Positions 10,459 through 22,100 of a DNA stretch of 64,000 bases are shown in pieces. Both the position numbers and the translations under genes were made by a program. This stretch comes from Micromonospora sp. WMMA1947 (GTDB lineage Bacteria > Actinomycetota > Actinomycetes > Mycobacteriales > Micromonosporaceae), in contig NZ_CP114909.1 in assembly GCF_027497355.1 (NCBI RefSeq), positions 1,054,001 to 1,118,000 on the forward strand. The letters run 5' to 3'. Position 1 is the first letter of the stretch. Every line of letters begins with the position of its first letter. Under the pieces are notes generated by a model. That model was not told the origin of the DNA and ran no database searches. It saw only the letters and a list, made by a program, of their open reading frames with translations.

Positions 10459-10613
10459 CAGTGATCACTTCCAGCGGATCGACACACGACGACGACCCCG
10501 CGTCCAGCCGGACGGGGGGTGCACCGTTCGAGCCTATCCCCCTCCACCGACGATCCGGGGCCGCCCGATGTTGGATCTTGACCAGCCGCGACCGGGCGTG
10601 GTGCGGTGGGTGG

Positions 10614-11525
10614 ATGGTCGAGTATCGGACGGTCTTCGACGCCGAGGTGGATTTCTCCAACGGCGGTGGTCTGCGCACCGACGGGTTCCGGCTGGACGTG
10701 CCGCACCCGGACGTCACCGACGACGAGGTGGCCGCGCTGCTGGTCCGGCACCTCGGGCTGCTCATGGTCGGCGAGGTACGGATCACCAACCGGACCGTCG
10801 TCGAGGAGCCGCACAAGGGCGGGCGGGGGGTGGCCGCCCCGGCCGCCGGCGGCGGGCGGAAGCTCGTCGAGCTGAGTCACGTGATCACCGAGGGCATGGT
10901 CACGCTGCCCGGCTGGCCCGGGCCGTCGATCACCGACTGGCTGACCCGGGAGGAGTCCCGGAAGCGGTACGCACCGGGTGTCGAGTTCCACGTCGCGCGG
11001 ATCAACATGATCGCCAACACCGGCACGTACGTGGACACGCCGTCGCACCGCTTCGCCGACGGCCCGGACCTGACCGGGATGCCGCTGGACCGCCTCGCCG
11101 ACCTGCCCGGCCTGGTGGTACGCGTGCCGGCCGGTACGCGCGCGGTGGACCGGCTGCTGCTCGCCCCGTACGACGTGGCCGGGTGCGCGGTGCTGCTGCA
11201 CACCGGCTGGGACGCGCACTTCGGCACCGACGGGTACGCCGCACCGGAAGCGCCCTACCTGACCGGTGACGGCGCGCAGTTCCTGGCCGAGTCGGGCGCG
11301 GCGCTGGTCGGCATCGACTCGATCAACATCGACGACATGACGGCGGCGGCAGCGGGTCAGCGCCCGGCGCACACCGGTCTGCTGGCCGCCGGCATCCCGA
11401 TCGTGGAGCACCTGACCGGCCTTTCCGAGTTGCCGCCGACGGGTTTCCGGTTCACCGCCGCCCCGCCACGGGTGGCCGGCATGGGCACGTTCCCGGTCCG
11501 CGCCTTCGCCGTCGTCGACGCCTGA
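10614..11525 (+). CDS. Cyclase-family (kynurenine formamidase-like) protein with N-terminal extra domain
   Basis: A 303-residue protein. Residues 1-70 (MVEYRTVFDAEVDFSNGG...) form a small domain I associate with short stand-alone actinobacterial proteins. A Gly/Ala linker (residues ~71-83) joins it to a cyclase/formamidase domain beginning KLVELSHVITEGM. The family metal-binding signature HxGTHxDxPxH reads N135-T-G-T-Y139-V-D141-T-P143-S-H145, so two of the usual histidines are replaced while Asp and the last His remain. Activity on formylkynurenine or similar is therefore uncertain. I chose ATG 10614 after GGTGGGTGG; the frame is open back to 10461 but that extension is low-complexity. It diverges from mfd. 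Confidence 0.8.
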   Translation: MVEYRTVFDAEVDFSNGGGLRTDGFRLDVPHPDVTDDEVAALLVRHLGLLMVGEVRITNRTVVEEPHKGGRGVAAPAAGGGRKLVELSHVITEGMVTLPGWPGPSITDWLTREESRKRYAPGVEFHVARINMIANTGTYVDTPSHRFADGPDLTGMPLDRLADLPGLVVRVPAGTRAVDRLLLAPYDVAGCAVLLHTGWDAHFGTDGYAAPEAPYLTGDGAQFLAESGAALVGIDSINIDDMTAAAAGQRPAHTGLLAAGIPIVEHLTGLSELPPTGFRFTAAPPRVAGMGTFPVRAFAVVDA

Positions 11526-11563
11526 CCCGCGCCGCCGCCCGCCACCAACCGCCAAGCGCCGGC

Positions 11564-11612
11564 TGGAACGCCATGGGTGTCAAAAGGGCGCTGAGACACC
11601 CATAGCGTTCCA
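11564..11612. repeat. 49-bp perfect-hairpin repeat, unit 1
   Basis: TGGAACGCCATGGGTGTC, a 13-base loop, then the near reverse complement ending TAGCGTTCCA (one mismatch). It lies in the gap between convergent genes and is followed 73 bp later by a second unit. Confidence 0.9.
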
Positions 11613-11636
11613 CTGACCGGCACTTCGACGCGTGAG

Positions 11637-11685
11637 TGGAACGGCATGGGTGTCAAACGGGGACGTAGACACCCATGGCGTTCCA
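11637..11685. repeat. 49-bp hairpin repeat, unit 2
   Basis: TGGAACGGCATGGGTGTC, a 13-base loop, then GACACCCATGGCGTTCCA (one mismatch). Same length and arms as unit 1 but a different loop, so the stem is better kept than the loop. Confidence 0.9.
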
Positions 11686-11706
11686 CCGAACGGGCGGCGG
11701 GCGGCG

Positions 11707-11741
11707 GGGTGAGGGGTGGGGGGTGGGGGGTGGGGGGTGGG
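11707..11741 (+). other. GGGGGGT microsatellite / G-quadruplex-capable tract
   Basis: Tandem GGGGGGT units make at least five G-runs of three or more, ending at the TCA that is the stop codon of the S66 peptidase gene on the minus strand. Length variation would be expected in such a tract. Confidence 0.8.
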
Positions 11742-12782
11742 TCAGTAGCGGACGGCGATGCGGCGCTCGACCGCGTCCACCCGGATCTCGCCGCCGTACG
11801 GGATGATCACCTGCGGGTCGGTGTGGCCCAGGTCGACGTCGAAGACCACCACCGGGTCGTCGGCGTAGGGGGCGAGCGCCGACAGGATCGCCTCCCGCTG
11901 GTCGGCGGCCCAGGCCAGCCGCTCCGCGACCGAGTGCGGCCGGTCGAAGTCCCACGCCTTGGGGCGGCCCACCACGATCGCCGGGAAGCCGGCGAGCAGC
12001 CCTCGCTCGCCCATGTTCCGCACGATCCGGAAGACCTCCTGCGCGGGCGGCAGCTCGTTCGACGTCTCCAGCACCAGCACCGACCCGGCCAGTTCGGCGG
12101 CAGAGGGAACGCGGTCGGTCGCCATCAGCCAGTGCACGATCTCCAGGCAGCCGCCCCACGTCCGGCCCCGCACCACCCGGGCCGGGCCGTGCCAGCGCCA
12201 GCCCTCGGACGGGTACATCGGCGGCTCCTCGGCCAGCGCGGCGGGATCACGCCAGTCGCACGGCTCGTCACCCCACTCGGGCGCGGCGGTCAGCTCGTAC
12301 CAGCCGGTGGTGAACAGCGCGGCGCGCAGCGAGTCGAGCGTGAGCGGGTGCGGCTTGCCGGAGCGCCCGAGGTGCACCAGCACCGAGCCGCCGTGATAGC
12401 CGACGACGCCCAGCCGGTACAGGTGGTTGAGCACGTTGGTGTTGTCCGAGTAGCCGAAGTACGGCTTCGGGTTGGCCCGCAGCACGTCGTCGTCCAGGTA
12501 CGGGGTGACGGTGATCAGGTCGTCCCCGCCGACCGTCGCCAGCACGGCGGTGATCGTCGGGTCGGCGAACGCGGCGGTCAGGTCCCGCGCCCGGTCGCGC
12601 GGGTCGGCGTCCATGACCCGGGTGGTCGGATACTCCACCGGTTCCAGCCACAGTTCGTCGCGGAGCCGGCGCAGCCCCAGCTCGTACACGTGAGGGAAGA
12701 GACCCGGCAGGCCGGCGGAGGGTGAGACGACCGCGACGCGGTCGCCCGGCTGCGGTTTGGCGGGGTAGGCGGGCACCTGCAT
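11742..12782 (-). CDS. Peptidase S66 family protein (LD-carboxypeptidase / MccF-like)
   Basis: A 346-residue cytoplasmic protein of the S66 fold, whose members trim D-amino acids from recycled muropeptides (LdcA) or inactivate microcin C-type nucleotidyl peptides (MccF). The nucleophile motif is GYSDNTN with Ser112, and the catalytic histidine lies in GHTDPQ near residue 318. VGGDDL upstream of the serine is also typical. The N-terminus starts VAVVSPSAG after a GD turn, as in the family. No clear Shine-Dalgarno sequence precedes ATG 12782. It diverges from the membrane protein at 12867 across 84 bp. Which substrate it uses cannot be told from sequence by eye. Confidence 0.88.
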   Translation of the reverse strand: MQVPAYPAKPQPGDRVAVVSPSAGLPGLFPHVYELGLRRLRDELWLEPVEYPTTRVMDADPRDRARDLTAAFADPTITAVLATVGGDDLITVTPYLDDDVLRANPKPYFGYSDNTNVLNHLYRLGVVGYHGGSVLVHLGRSGKPHPLTLDSLRAALFTTGWYELTAAPEWGDEPCDWRDPAALAEEPPMYPSEGWRWHGPARVVRGRTWGGCLEIVHWLMATDRVPSAAELAGSVLVLETSNELPPAQEVFRIVRNMGERGLLAGFPAIVVGRPKAWDFDRPHSVAERLAWAADQREAILSALAPYADDPVVVFDVDLGHTDPQVIIPYGGEIRVDAVERRIAVRY

Positions 12783-12838
12783 GATCCGACGTTAACGGCG
12801 CGGACCAGCGGTTTTCGGCCGACGAAACCCCATGAGCC

Positions 12839-12850
12839 GGGCATATGCCC
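12839..12850. promoter_or_regulatory. 12-bp palindrome in divergent promoter gap
   Basis: GGGCATATGCCC lies between the S66 gene and the divergent membrane protein. A TAGGCT hexamer at 12855-12860 stands 6 bases before the GTG at 12867 and could be a -10 element for a leaderless message. Function is inferred only from position. Confidence 0.35.
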
Positions 12851-12866
12851 GCAATAGGCTGAGGCC

Positions 12867-13895
12867 GTGAACGACGAGCCGGAGCTGCGTACCCGGGACT
12901 GGCTGCCCCGCACGGCGGCGCTGATCCTCGGCACCCTGGCGCTGGCGAGCGCGTTCATCGCCGCCTACGTCGGCGCGCTGCACAAGCCGGACCCGCGCGA
13001 CGTGCCGGTCGCCGTCGTCACGAGCGACCAGCAGGCCCAGGCCGTGATGTCCGCCGTCCGCGCCCGCACCGACACGATCAAACCGATCGGGTACGACAGC
13101 CGCGGCGCCGCCTCCGACGGCCTCACCGACCGGTCGGTGTACGCGGTCCTCAGCTCCGCCCCGGACGGCGGCCTGACGCTCGCCACCGCCAGCGCCGGCG
13201 CGCCCGCCGCCACCGAACTCGTCACCGACGTGTTCACCGAGGCGGCCCGGCAGGCCGGGGTGCCGCTCGAGGTCACCGACGACGTGCCGGTCTCCGCCGA
13301 CGACCCGCGCGGTCTGGTCCCGTTCTACCTGGCCGTCGGCGTGGTGCTCGGCGGCTACCTGGCGTCCACGGCGCTCGGCATCTCGCTCGGCACCAGCCCG
13401 CGCGACCTGCGCCGCGCCGGGCTGCGGATCGCCACGCTCGCGGTGCACGCGGTCCTGCTCGGCGTCATCGGCGCGATCCTCGTCGGGCCCGTGCTCGGCG
13501 TGTTCGCCGGTCACGTGGCGACGGTGGCGGTGGTCGGCGCGCTCGCCGCGTTCGCGGCCGGGATGGTCGCCGCCGCCGTGCAGGGCTGGCTCGGGCTGCT
13601 CGGCACCGGCATCGTGATCCTGCTGCTCGTGGTGCTCGGCAACCCCGGCTCCGGCGGCATCTACGCGCCTGAGTTCCTGCCGCCGTTCCTACGCGGGATG
13701 CACCGCTGGAACGTGCCCGGCCTGGCCACCGACCTGTTCAAGTCGGCGATCTACTTCGACTGGCGTGGCGGCGGCTGGGCGCTGACCGGGCTGCTGGTCT
13801 GGGTGGTCGTCGGCCTGGTCGGTCTGCTCACCGCGACCATGTTCCGCGCCCGCCGGCGACCCGCGCCGGGGCGGCACGCCGCCGATCAGGGCTGA
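12867..13895 (+). CDS. Multi-pass membrane protein, YhgE/ABC-2 permease-like
   Basis: A 342-residue protein: a first membrane helix at about residues 15-37, an external region to about residue 150 (VPVAVVTSDQQAQAVMSAV...), then five or so helices packed into residues 150-325. This layout, one helix, a long outer domain, then a helix bundle, resembles Pip/YhgE and ABC-2-type exporter permeases, but no ATPase partner is adjacent. The start is GTG 12867. It may be leaderless. Function unknown. Confidence 0.65.
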   Translation: MNDEPELRTRDWLPRTAALILGTLALASAFIAAYVGALHKPDPRDVPVAVVTSDQQAQAVMSAVRARTDTIKPIGYDSRGAASDGLTDRSVYAVLSSAPDGGLTLATASAGAPAATELVTDVFTEAARQAGVPLEVTDDVPVSADDPRGLVPFYLAVGVVLGGYLASTALGISLGTSPRDLRRAGLRIATLAVHAVLLGVIGAILVGPVLGVFAGHVATVAVVGALAAFAAGMVAAAVQGWLGLLGTGIVILLLVVLGNPGSGGIYAPEFLPPFLRGMHRWNVPGLATDLFKSAIYFDWRGGGWALTGLLVWVVVGLVGLLTATMFRARRRPAPGRHAADQG

Positions 13896-13978
13896 CCGGC
13901 GAACCGTCCCAGAGTGCAGATCATCACGGTGTCCCCCTCCTGTCCCCCGGGCCCACGCGGATACCATCCAGAGGAGTC

Positions 13979-13992
13979 GGACAGCGCTGTCC
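13979..13992. promoter_or_regulatory. 14-bp perfect palindrome in ppc leader
   Basis: GGACAGCGCTGTCC, 26 bases before the ppc start codon and about 15 bases after a possible -10 (TACCAT at about 13962). Position suits an operator. No regulator is named by the sequence. Confidence 0.4.
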
Positions 13993-14018
13993 TTCGTCCT
14001 CGCGTAAGGAGCGCAACC

Positions 14019-16805
<2,787 letters not shown>

Positions 16806-16814
16806 GGTGTAAGG

Positions 16815-16859
16815 AAGGGCCCCCTCTTAACGCCTAGTGCATAAGAGGGGGCCCTTTTT
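16815..16859 (+). terminator. Rho-independent-type terminator after ppc, built from a dispersed repeat
   Basis: Perfect 15-bp stem (AAGGGCCCCCTCTTA at 16815 with its complement ending at 16856), 12-base loop, then a short T-run. Both arms resemble the GTTAAC-GGGGCCCTTCC units near birA at 45847-45897. Confidence 0.85.
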
Positions 16860-16923
16860 AACGCCCGCGTGCGCCGAGCGCCGAGCGGCGTCCGACGCAA
16901 CGGCGCCCGCGCGGCGGTGTCGG

Positions 16924-17727
16924 CTAGAAGTCGCCGCCGCCGAAGTCACCACCGAAGTCCCCGCCGCCGAAGCCACCGAAGTCGCCGCCGCCGAAGTCCC
17001 CGCCGCCGAAGTCGCCACCGGCGTAGTCACCGCCACCCTGGTCGCCGCCCATGTCGCCGCCCTGGTCTCCGAAGTCCTGGCCGTCGCCGAAGCCCTCCTG
17101 GTAACCGGCGTCGTACCCCGGGTCGGCGAACGCGGGCGAGAACAGCGCGTCCGCGATCAGGAGACCGCCGACCACGCCGACGCCCGCGCCGAGCGCGGTC
17201 TTCCACCACGGCGTGGAGTACCAGCCGGCCGGCACCGGCCGCCCCTGGAACCGGCCACCCGGGTAGTAGTAGGGCGTCGCGTTCCCCGGCTGCGGGCCGG
17301 CGCGGAACGTCTGCCCCTGCACGTCGACCTGGCGCTCCTTGGTGAGCGCGCCGGCACCCTGGGCGGCGGCGAGCGGCGGCAGCTCCGGGCCCGGGTCGAT
17401 GCCCATCGCGGTACGCGCCGCCCGGATGTACGCCAGCCCTTCCAGCGCGGTCTCCCGGGCCAGCCCGAACTGGCGCGGCGTGGTCGCCTGCTCCAGCTGC
17501 GAACCGGCGGCGTTGTAGCGCTCACCGGCGTCGGCGAGCGCCTGCCGGACCGCCGGGGCGTCGCCGTGCAGGTTCATCAGCTGGCCGCCGAGCCGCTCGT
17601 ACCACCGCTGCGCCTCGGCGCGGGCGTCGGCCAGTTCGTTCGACCGACGCGATCTGCTCCCCCTCCGCCAGAACACGAACGCACCTCCGAGCAGCAGGAT
17701 CAGGACCAGCCACAACGCGAACTCCAT
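16924..17727 (-). CDS. Single-pass membrane protein with Gly-Asp-Phe repeat tail
   Basis: A 267-residue protein: a membrane helix at residues 3-20 (ALWLVLILLLGGAFVF), a basic stop-transfer RRGSRSRRS, a helical domain to about residue 120 (ADARAEAQRWYERLGGQLM...), a proline/tyrosine-rich part with PYYYPGGRFQGRPVP, a second hydrophobic patch GAGVGVVGGLLIADALF, and a C-terminal tail made almost only of G, D, F. The tail unit GGGDFGG repeats about six times from near-identical 15-base units. Start ATG 17727 puts the helix at the N-terminus. It diverges from rmuC. Function unknown. Confidence 0.72.
   Translation of the reverse strand: MEFALWLVLILLLGGAFVFWRRGSRSRRSNELADARAEAQRWYERLGGQLMNLHGDAPAVRQALADAGERYNAAGSQLEQATTPRQFGLARETALEGLAYIRAARTAMGIDPGPELPPLAAAQGAGALTKERQVDVQGQTFRAGPQPGNATPYYYPGGRFQGRPVPAGWYSTPWWKTALGAGVGVVGGLLIADALFSPAFADPGYDAGYQEGFGDGQDFGDQGGDMGGDQGGGDYAGGDFGGGDFGGGDFGGFGGGDFGGDFGGGDF
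16927..17033 (-). repeat. 15-bp minisatellite coding for Gly-Asp-Phe tail
   Basis: Units close to GAAGTCGCCGCCGCC on the plus strand repeat with some 9- and 12-base versions. All are multiples of three, so gain or loss of units keeps the frame. Confidence 0.8.
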
Positions 17728-17781
17728 GACTCGAACGTACCCACCGGGCGCTCGTCGTACCCGTTTGGCAAGCTCTTGGCC

Positions 17782-18960
17782 ATGAGCTTTGCGACGCTGG
17801 CCGTGGTGGTGCTCTGCCTCGCCGCGGGCGGCGCGGTGGGCTGGCTGGCCGCGCGGGCGCGCGCGGCGGCCGACATCGCCCGCCTGGAGGCGACGCTCGC
17901 CGCCACCCGGGCCGGTGAGGGGCGGCTGGAGCAGTCCATGCGGGCGCTGAGCTACGAGGCGACGGCGCAGTCCCAGGAGGCGGTCGCCCGCGCGGTGGCG
18001 CCGCTGCACGACACGCTGCGCCGCTACGAGCAGCGGGTGGCGGAGCTGGAGCGGGACCGGGTGGACGCGTACGCCGAGCTGCGCGAGCAGGTGCGGTCCA
18101 TGAGCGCCGTCTCGGGCGAGCTGCGCACCGAGACCAAGCAGCTGGTCGCCGCGCTGCGCGCGCCGCAGGTGCGGGGCCGCTGGGGCGAGCACCAGCTCCG
18201 CCGGATCGTCGAGGCCGCCGGCATGCTGGAGCACTGCGACTTCAGCGAGCAGGTCACCGCCGCGACCGACCACCAGGGGGTACGCCCCGACCTCGTGGTA
18301 CGGCTGCACGGCGGCCGGACGGTGGTGGTGGACGCGAAGGCGCCGTTCGACGCGTACCTGACCGCGATGGAGGCGCGCGACGAGCGCGGGCGCGACACCC
18401 ACCTGGACGCGCACGCCCGCCACCTGCGTGCGCACGTGGACGGCCTGGCCGCCAAGTCCTACTGGTCGGCGTTCGACCAGACGCCCGAGTTCGTGGTGCT
18501 GTTCGTGCCGGCGGATCCGTTCCTCGACGTGGCGCTGCAACGCGACCCGTCCCTGTTGGAGCACGCGTTCGCCCGTAACGTGGTGCTCGCCACACCGGCA
18601 ACGCTGGTGGCGCTGCTGCGCACGGTGGCCTATTCGTGGCGGCAGGAGGCGCTGGCCCGTAACGCCGCGACGGTCCACTCGCTGGCCCGCGAGCTGTACG
18701 GGCGGCTGTCCACTCTGGGTGACCACGTGGGCAAGCTCGGCAGTTCGTTGAGCGGGGCGGTGACGGCGTACAACCGCGCGGTGGGCTCACTGGAGGCGCG
18801 GGTGCTGGTCAGCGCCCGCAAGCTGGCCGAGCTGGGCGTCTCCGACGACGAGCTGGCCGCGCCGGCGCAGGTGGAGCTGGCGCCGAGACAGCCGCAGGCG
18901 CCGGAGCTGTTGGGCGCGCCGTCCACATCGGCCGAGAGGTCGACAGACGTCGACGCCTAA
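17782..18960 (+). CDS. rmuC: DNA recombination protein RmuC
   Basis: RmuC proteins limit rearrangements at inverted repeats and have a restriction-endonuclease-like fold. The 392 residues show an N-terminal membrane helix (residues 3-20, followed by AARARAAADIA), a coiled coil to about residue 115 (LRRYEQRVAELERDRVDAY), then the RmuC core: RGRWGEHQLRRIVEAAGM, HGGRTVVVDAKAPFDAYL with the putative active-site Asp/Lys, and QTPEFVVLFVPADPFL. Start ATG 17782 follows a short gap from the divergent Gly-rich gene. The nearby abundance of inverted repeats makes its presence worth noting, without proving a link. Confidence 0.93.
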   Translation: MSFATLAVVVLCLAAGGAVGWLAARARAAADIARLEATLAATRAGEGRLEQSMRALSYEATAQSQEAVARAVAPLHDTLRRYEQRVAELERDRVDAYAELREQVRSMSAVSGELRTETKQLVAALRAPQVRGRWGEHQLRRIVEAAGMLEHCDFSEQVTAATDHQGVRPDLVVRLHGGRTVVVDAKAPFDAYLTAMEARDERGRDTHLDAHARHLRAHVDGLAAKSYWSAFDQTPEFVVLFVPADPFLDVALQRDPSLLEHAFARNVVLATPATLVALLRTVAYSWRQEALARNAATVHSLARELYGRLSTLGDHVGKLGSSLSGAVTAYNRAVGSLEARVLVSARKLAELGVSDDELAAPAQVELAPRQPQAPELLGAPSTSAERSTDVDA

Positions 18961-19108
18961 CACGTCGCACGTGATGACGTAGACCGATTCGTGTCACGGA
19001 CTGATCACAAACCCAGGCCGGGTAGTGACACGTGTCGTCCTGACACGCAGGATCACCGTCACACGTGCCCTGCCCCTCGAGGGCCCTGTTCTCTGGAGGA
19101 AGAGAACG

Positions 19109-22100
19109 TTGAGTAAACCCCCCACGCGCAGCCGGCGTCCGTCCGCCGCGCTCCTGGCCTCGGTCCTCGCGGCCGGTGCCCTGACCGTCGGAGGTGGCAC
19201 CGGCACCGCGAGCGCCGCCCCCGCCGCCCCGCAACCCTCGCAGCCGACCGCCGCGAAGGCACTGGGCGCACACGACGCCAAGTTGCTCGACGAGGCCGAG
19301 GCGAAGAACGCGCCGACCGTCACGATGATCATCGCGGCGAAGAAGGGCTCGGCCAAGAAGGTCGTCGACGGCCTGACCGGCCTCGGTGCCACCGTCAGCC
19401 AGCGGTACGACCAGATCGGCTACGTGCTGGCGAAGGTCCCGACCGCGAAGGCGCTCAAGGCCGCCACGCTGCCCGGTGTCGCCGCCGTCGACCTGGACGA
19501 GACCATCAAGCTCCCCGACCCGGCGCCCGAGGCTGCTCCGAAGGGCGCGAAGACCGCCACCGGCGCCCAGACGCTCGCCGGGCCCGGCGGTGACACCGGC
19601 GCGGTGAACCCGTACATGCCGACGAACGAGACCGGCGCGGAGGCCTTCAAGGCCGCGAACCCGCAGTGGGACGGCCGCGGCGTCACCATCGGCATCATGG
19701 ACTCCGGTGTGGACCTCGACCAGCCGGCGCTCCAGACGACCACCACCGGCGAGCGCAAGATCGTCGACTGGGTCACCGCCACCGACCCGCTGGAGGACGC
19801 CTCCTGGCGCCCCATGCTGACCGAGGTCAGCGGCCCGTCGTTCACCACCTCGCTGGGCACCTGGACCGCGCCGGCCGGCAACTACCGGTTCAACGTCTTC
19901 CGCGAGAACATCACCGCGAACAGCGACGCGCGGGGTGACCTCAACCGCGACGGCGACACCACCGACTTCTGGGGCGTGCTCTACAACCCCACCACCGGTG
20001 ACGTCCGTGTCGACGCGAACCAGAACAACGACTTCACCGACGACGAGGTGATGCGGCCGTACAAGGAGAAGTTCCAGGTCGGCCACTTCGGCACGGACAA
20101 CCCGGCCACCGCGGTCCGCGAGCAGATCCCGTTCGTGGTCGAGTACCGGCGCAACGTGAACACCGCCCCGGTCGGCGGCCCCGGCCTGGTCGACTACGTC
20201 AACATCGGCATCATCGAGAGCACCCACGGCACCCACGTCGCCGGCATCACCGCGGCCAACGACATGCTTGGCAACAGCGCCTTCGACGGCGCCGCGCCGG
20301 GTGCCAAGCTGGTCTCCGCCCGCGCCTGCTCCTGGGGTGGCGGCTGCACCGCCGCGGCGCTCACCACCGGCATGGCCGACCTGGTGATCAACCGCAAGGT
20401 CGACGTGGTGAACATGTCGATCGGCGGTCTGCCGGCGCTCAACGACGGTTCGAACGCCCGCGCGGTCCTCTACAACGACCTGATCAACACCTACGGCGTG
20501 CAGCTGTTCATCTCGGCCGGCAACTCCGGTCCGGGCGTGAACACCGTCGGTGACCCGTCGGTCGCCACCGACGTGGTCAGCGTGGCGGCGAGCGTCAGCA
20601 AGGACACCTGGCTGGCCAACTACGGCTCGGTGGTCCGCAAGGACAACGCCCTGTTCAACTTCTCGTCGCGCGGCCCTCGTGAGGACGGCGGCTTCAAGCC
20701 GAACATCGCCGCCCCAGGTTCGGCCATCTCCACCGCGCCGACCTGGCAGCCGGGCAACCCGGTGCCGGAGGCGGGCTACCCGCTGCCCCCGGGCTACCAG
20801 ATGCTCAACGGCACCTCGATGGCCGCACCGCAGGCCACCGGCGCCGCCGCGCTGCTGCTGTCGGCCGCCAAGGCGACCGGCAAGGGCGTCACCCCGGCCG
20901 CGCTGCGCCGGGCCGTCTACACGTCGGCCCAGCCGATCACCGGCGTCCCGACGTACGCGCAGGGCTACGGCATGTTCAACGTGCCGGGCGCGTGGAGCCT
21001 GCTCGCCAAGGGCGTGCAGACCCGCACCTACACCTCCGAGGCGCCGGTCTGCACCGAGCTGTCGCCGAACCTGACCCGCTACGACCGGGCCTCCGGCACG
21101 TTCGTGCCGAACCCGAACGTCGGCACCGGCCTCTACAACCGCTGCGCCGCCGACCGTGGTGGCCAGAAGGTCAAGGAGAGCCGCCACTACGAGGTGAAGC
21201 TGACCCGCACCAGCGGCCCGAACAAGGGCATCAAGCACGAAGTCGCCTTCCGGGGCAACGACGGCACCTACAGCGCCCCCAAGGTGGTCTGGCTGCCGCT
21301 GAACAAGACCGTCACGGTCAAGGTGAAGGCCAAGCCGATGACCGCCGGCGCGCACGGCGCCATCATGACCGTCGACGACCCGGCCACCAACGTGGTCGAC
21401 TTCGAGGTCGCCACCGTCGTGATCGCCTCGAACCCGGTGTCCGCGCCGGCGTACTCCTTCTCGGCCGAGGGCTCGGTCGAGCGGAACAACTTCCGGTCGT
21501 ACTTCGTGACCGTCCCGCCGGGTGCGGGCGCGCTCCAGGTCAACCTGTCCGGCATCGCGACCGGCTCGCAGACCCGGTTCATCGCCATCAACCCGTACGG
21601 CGTGCCGGTCGAGAGCACCGCCAGCACCGCCTGCTACACCAACTTCTCCGACGCGGCGGTCTGCAAGCCGCAGGAGCGGGACTACCAGAACCCGCTGCCG
21701 GGCGTGTGGGAGATCGAGGTGGAGGCGCGTCGCACCTCGCCGGCGCTGGACAACCCGTTCCGGCTCCAGGCCCGCGTGCAGGGCGTCACGGTGGAGCCGG
21801 CCGTGGTCCAGCTCCCGTCGGTCACCGCCGGCACCCCGGCGCCGGTGAGCTGGAAGCTGACCAACACCTTCGGCCCGGTCCAGGTGACCGGCGTCGGCGG
21901 CCCGCTGGCGAGCGTCCGGGCCGAGCGGCCCAGCATCACCGAGGGCGCGACCCAGGAGTACGTGGTGGAGGTGCCCGCGGGCGCCACCTCGTTCACCGCC
22001 CGGATCGGCAACCCGTCCGACCTGAGTGCCGACCTGGACCTGACGGTCTTCCGCGGCACCACCCAGGTGGGGCAGTCGGCCGACGGTGACTCGGAGGAGG

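Noticed and set aside
6736..10464. Very long plus-strand reading frames opposite mfd, and similar ones opposite most genes
   Set aside because: They are shadows caused by GC bias at third codon positions; they are rich in Arg, Gly, His and Val repeats, match no family, and the opposite strand has a clear gene.
11742..12782. Microcin C-type self-immunity gene
   Set aside because: S66 proteins include MccF, but no peptide-nucleotide biosynthesis genes are nearby, so only the family is supported.
18961..19108. Cluster of TGACACG-like motifs and the palindrome GACACGTGTC upstream of the subtilase as an operator array
   Set aside because: Copies vary in spacing and direction and such short GC-rich motifs occur by chance; not strong enough to list.
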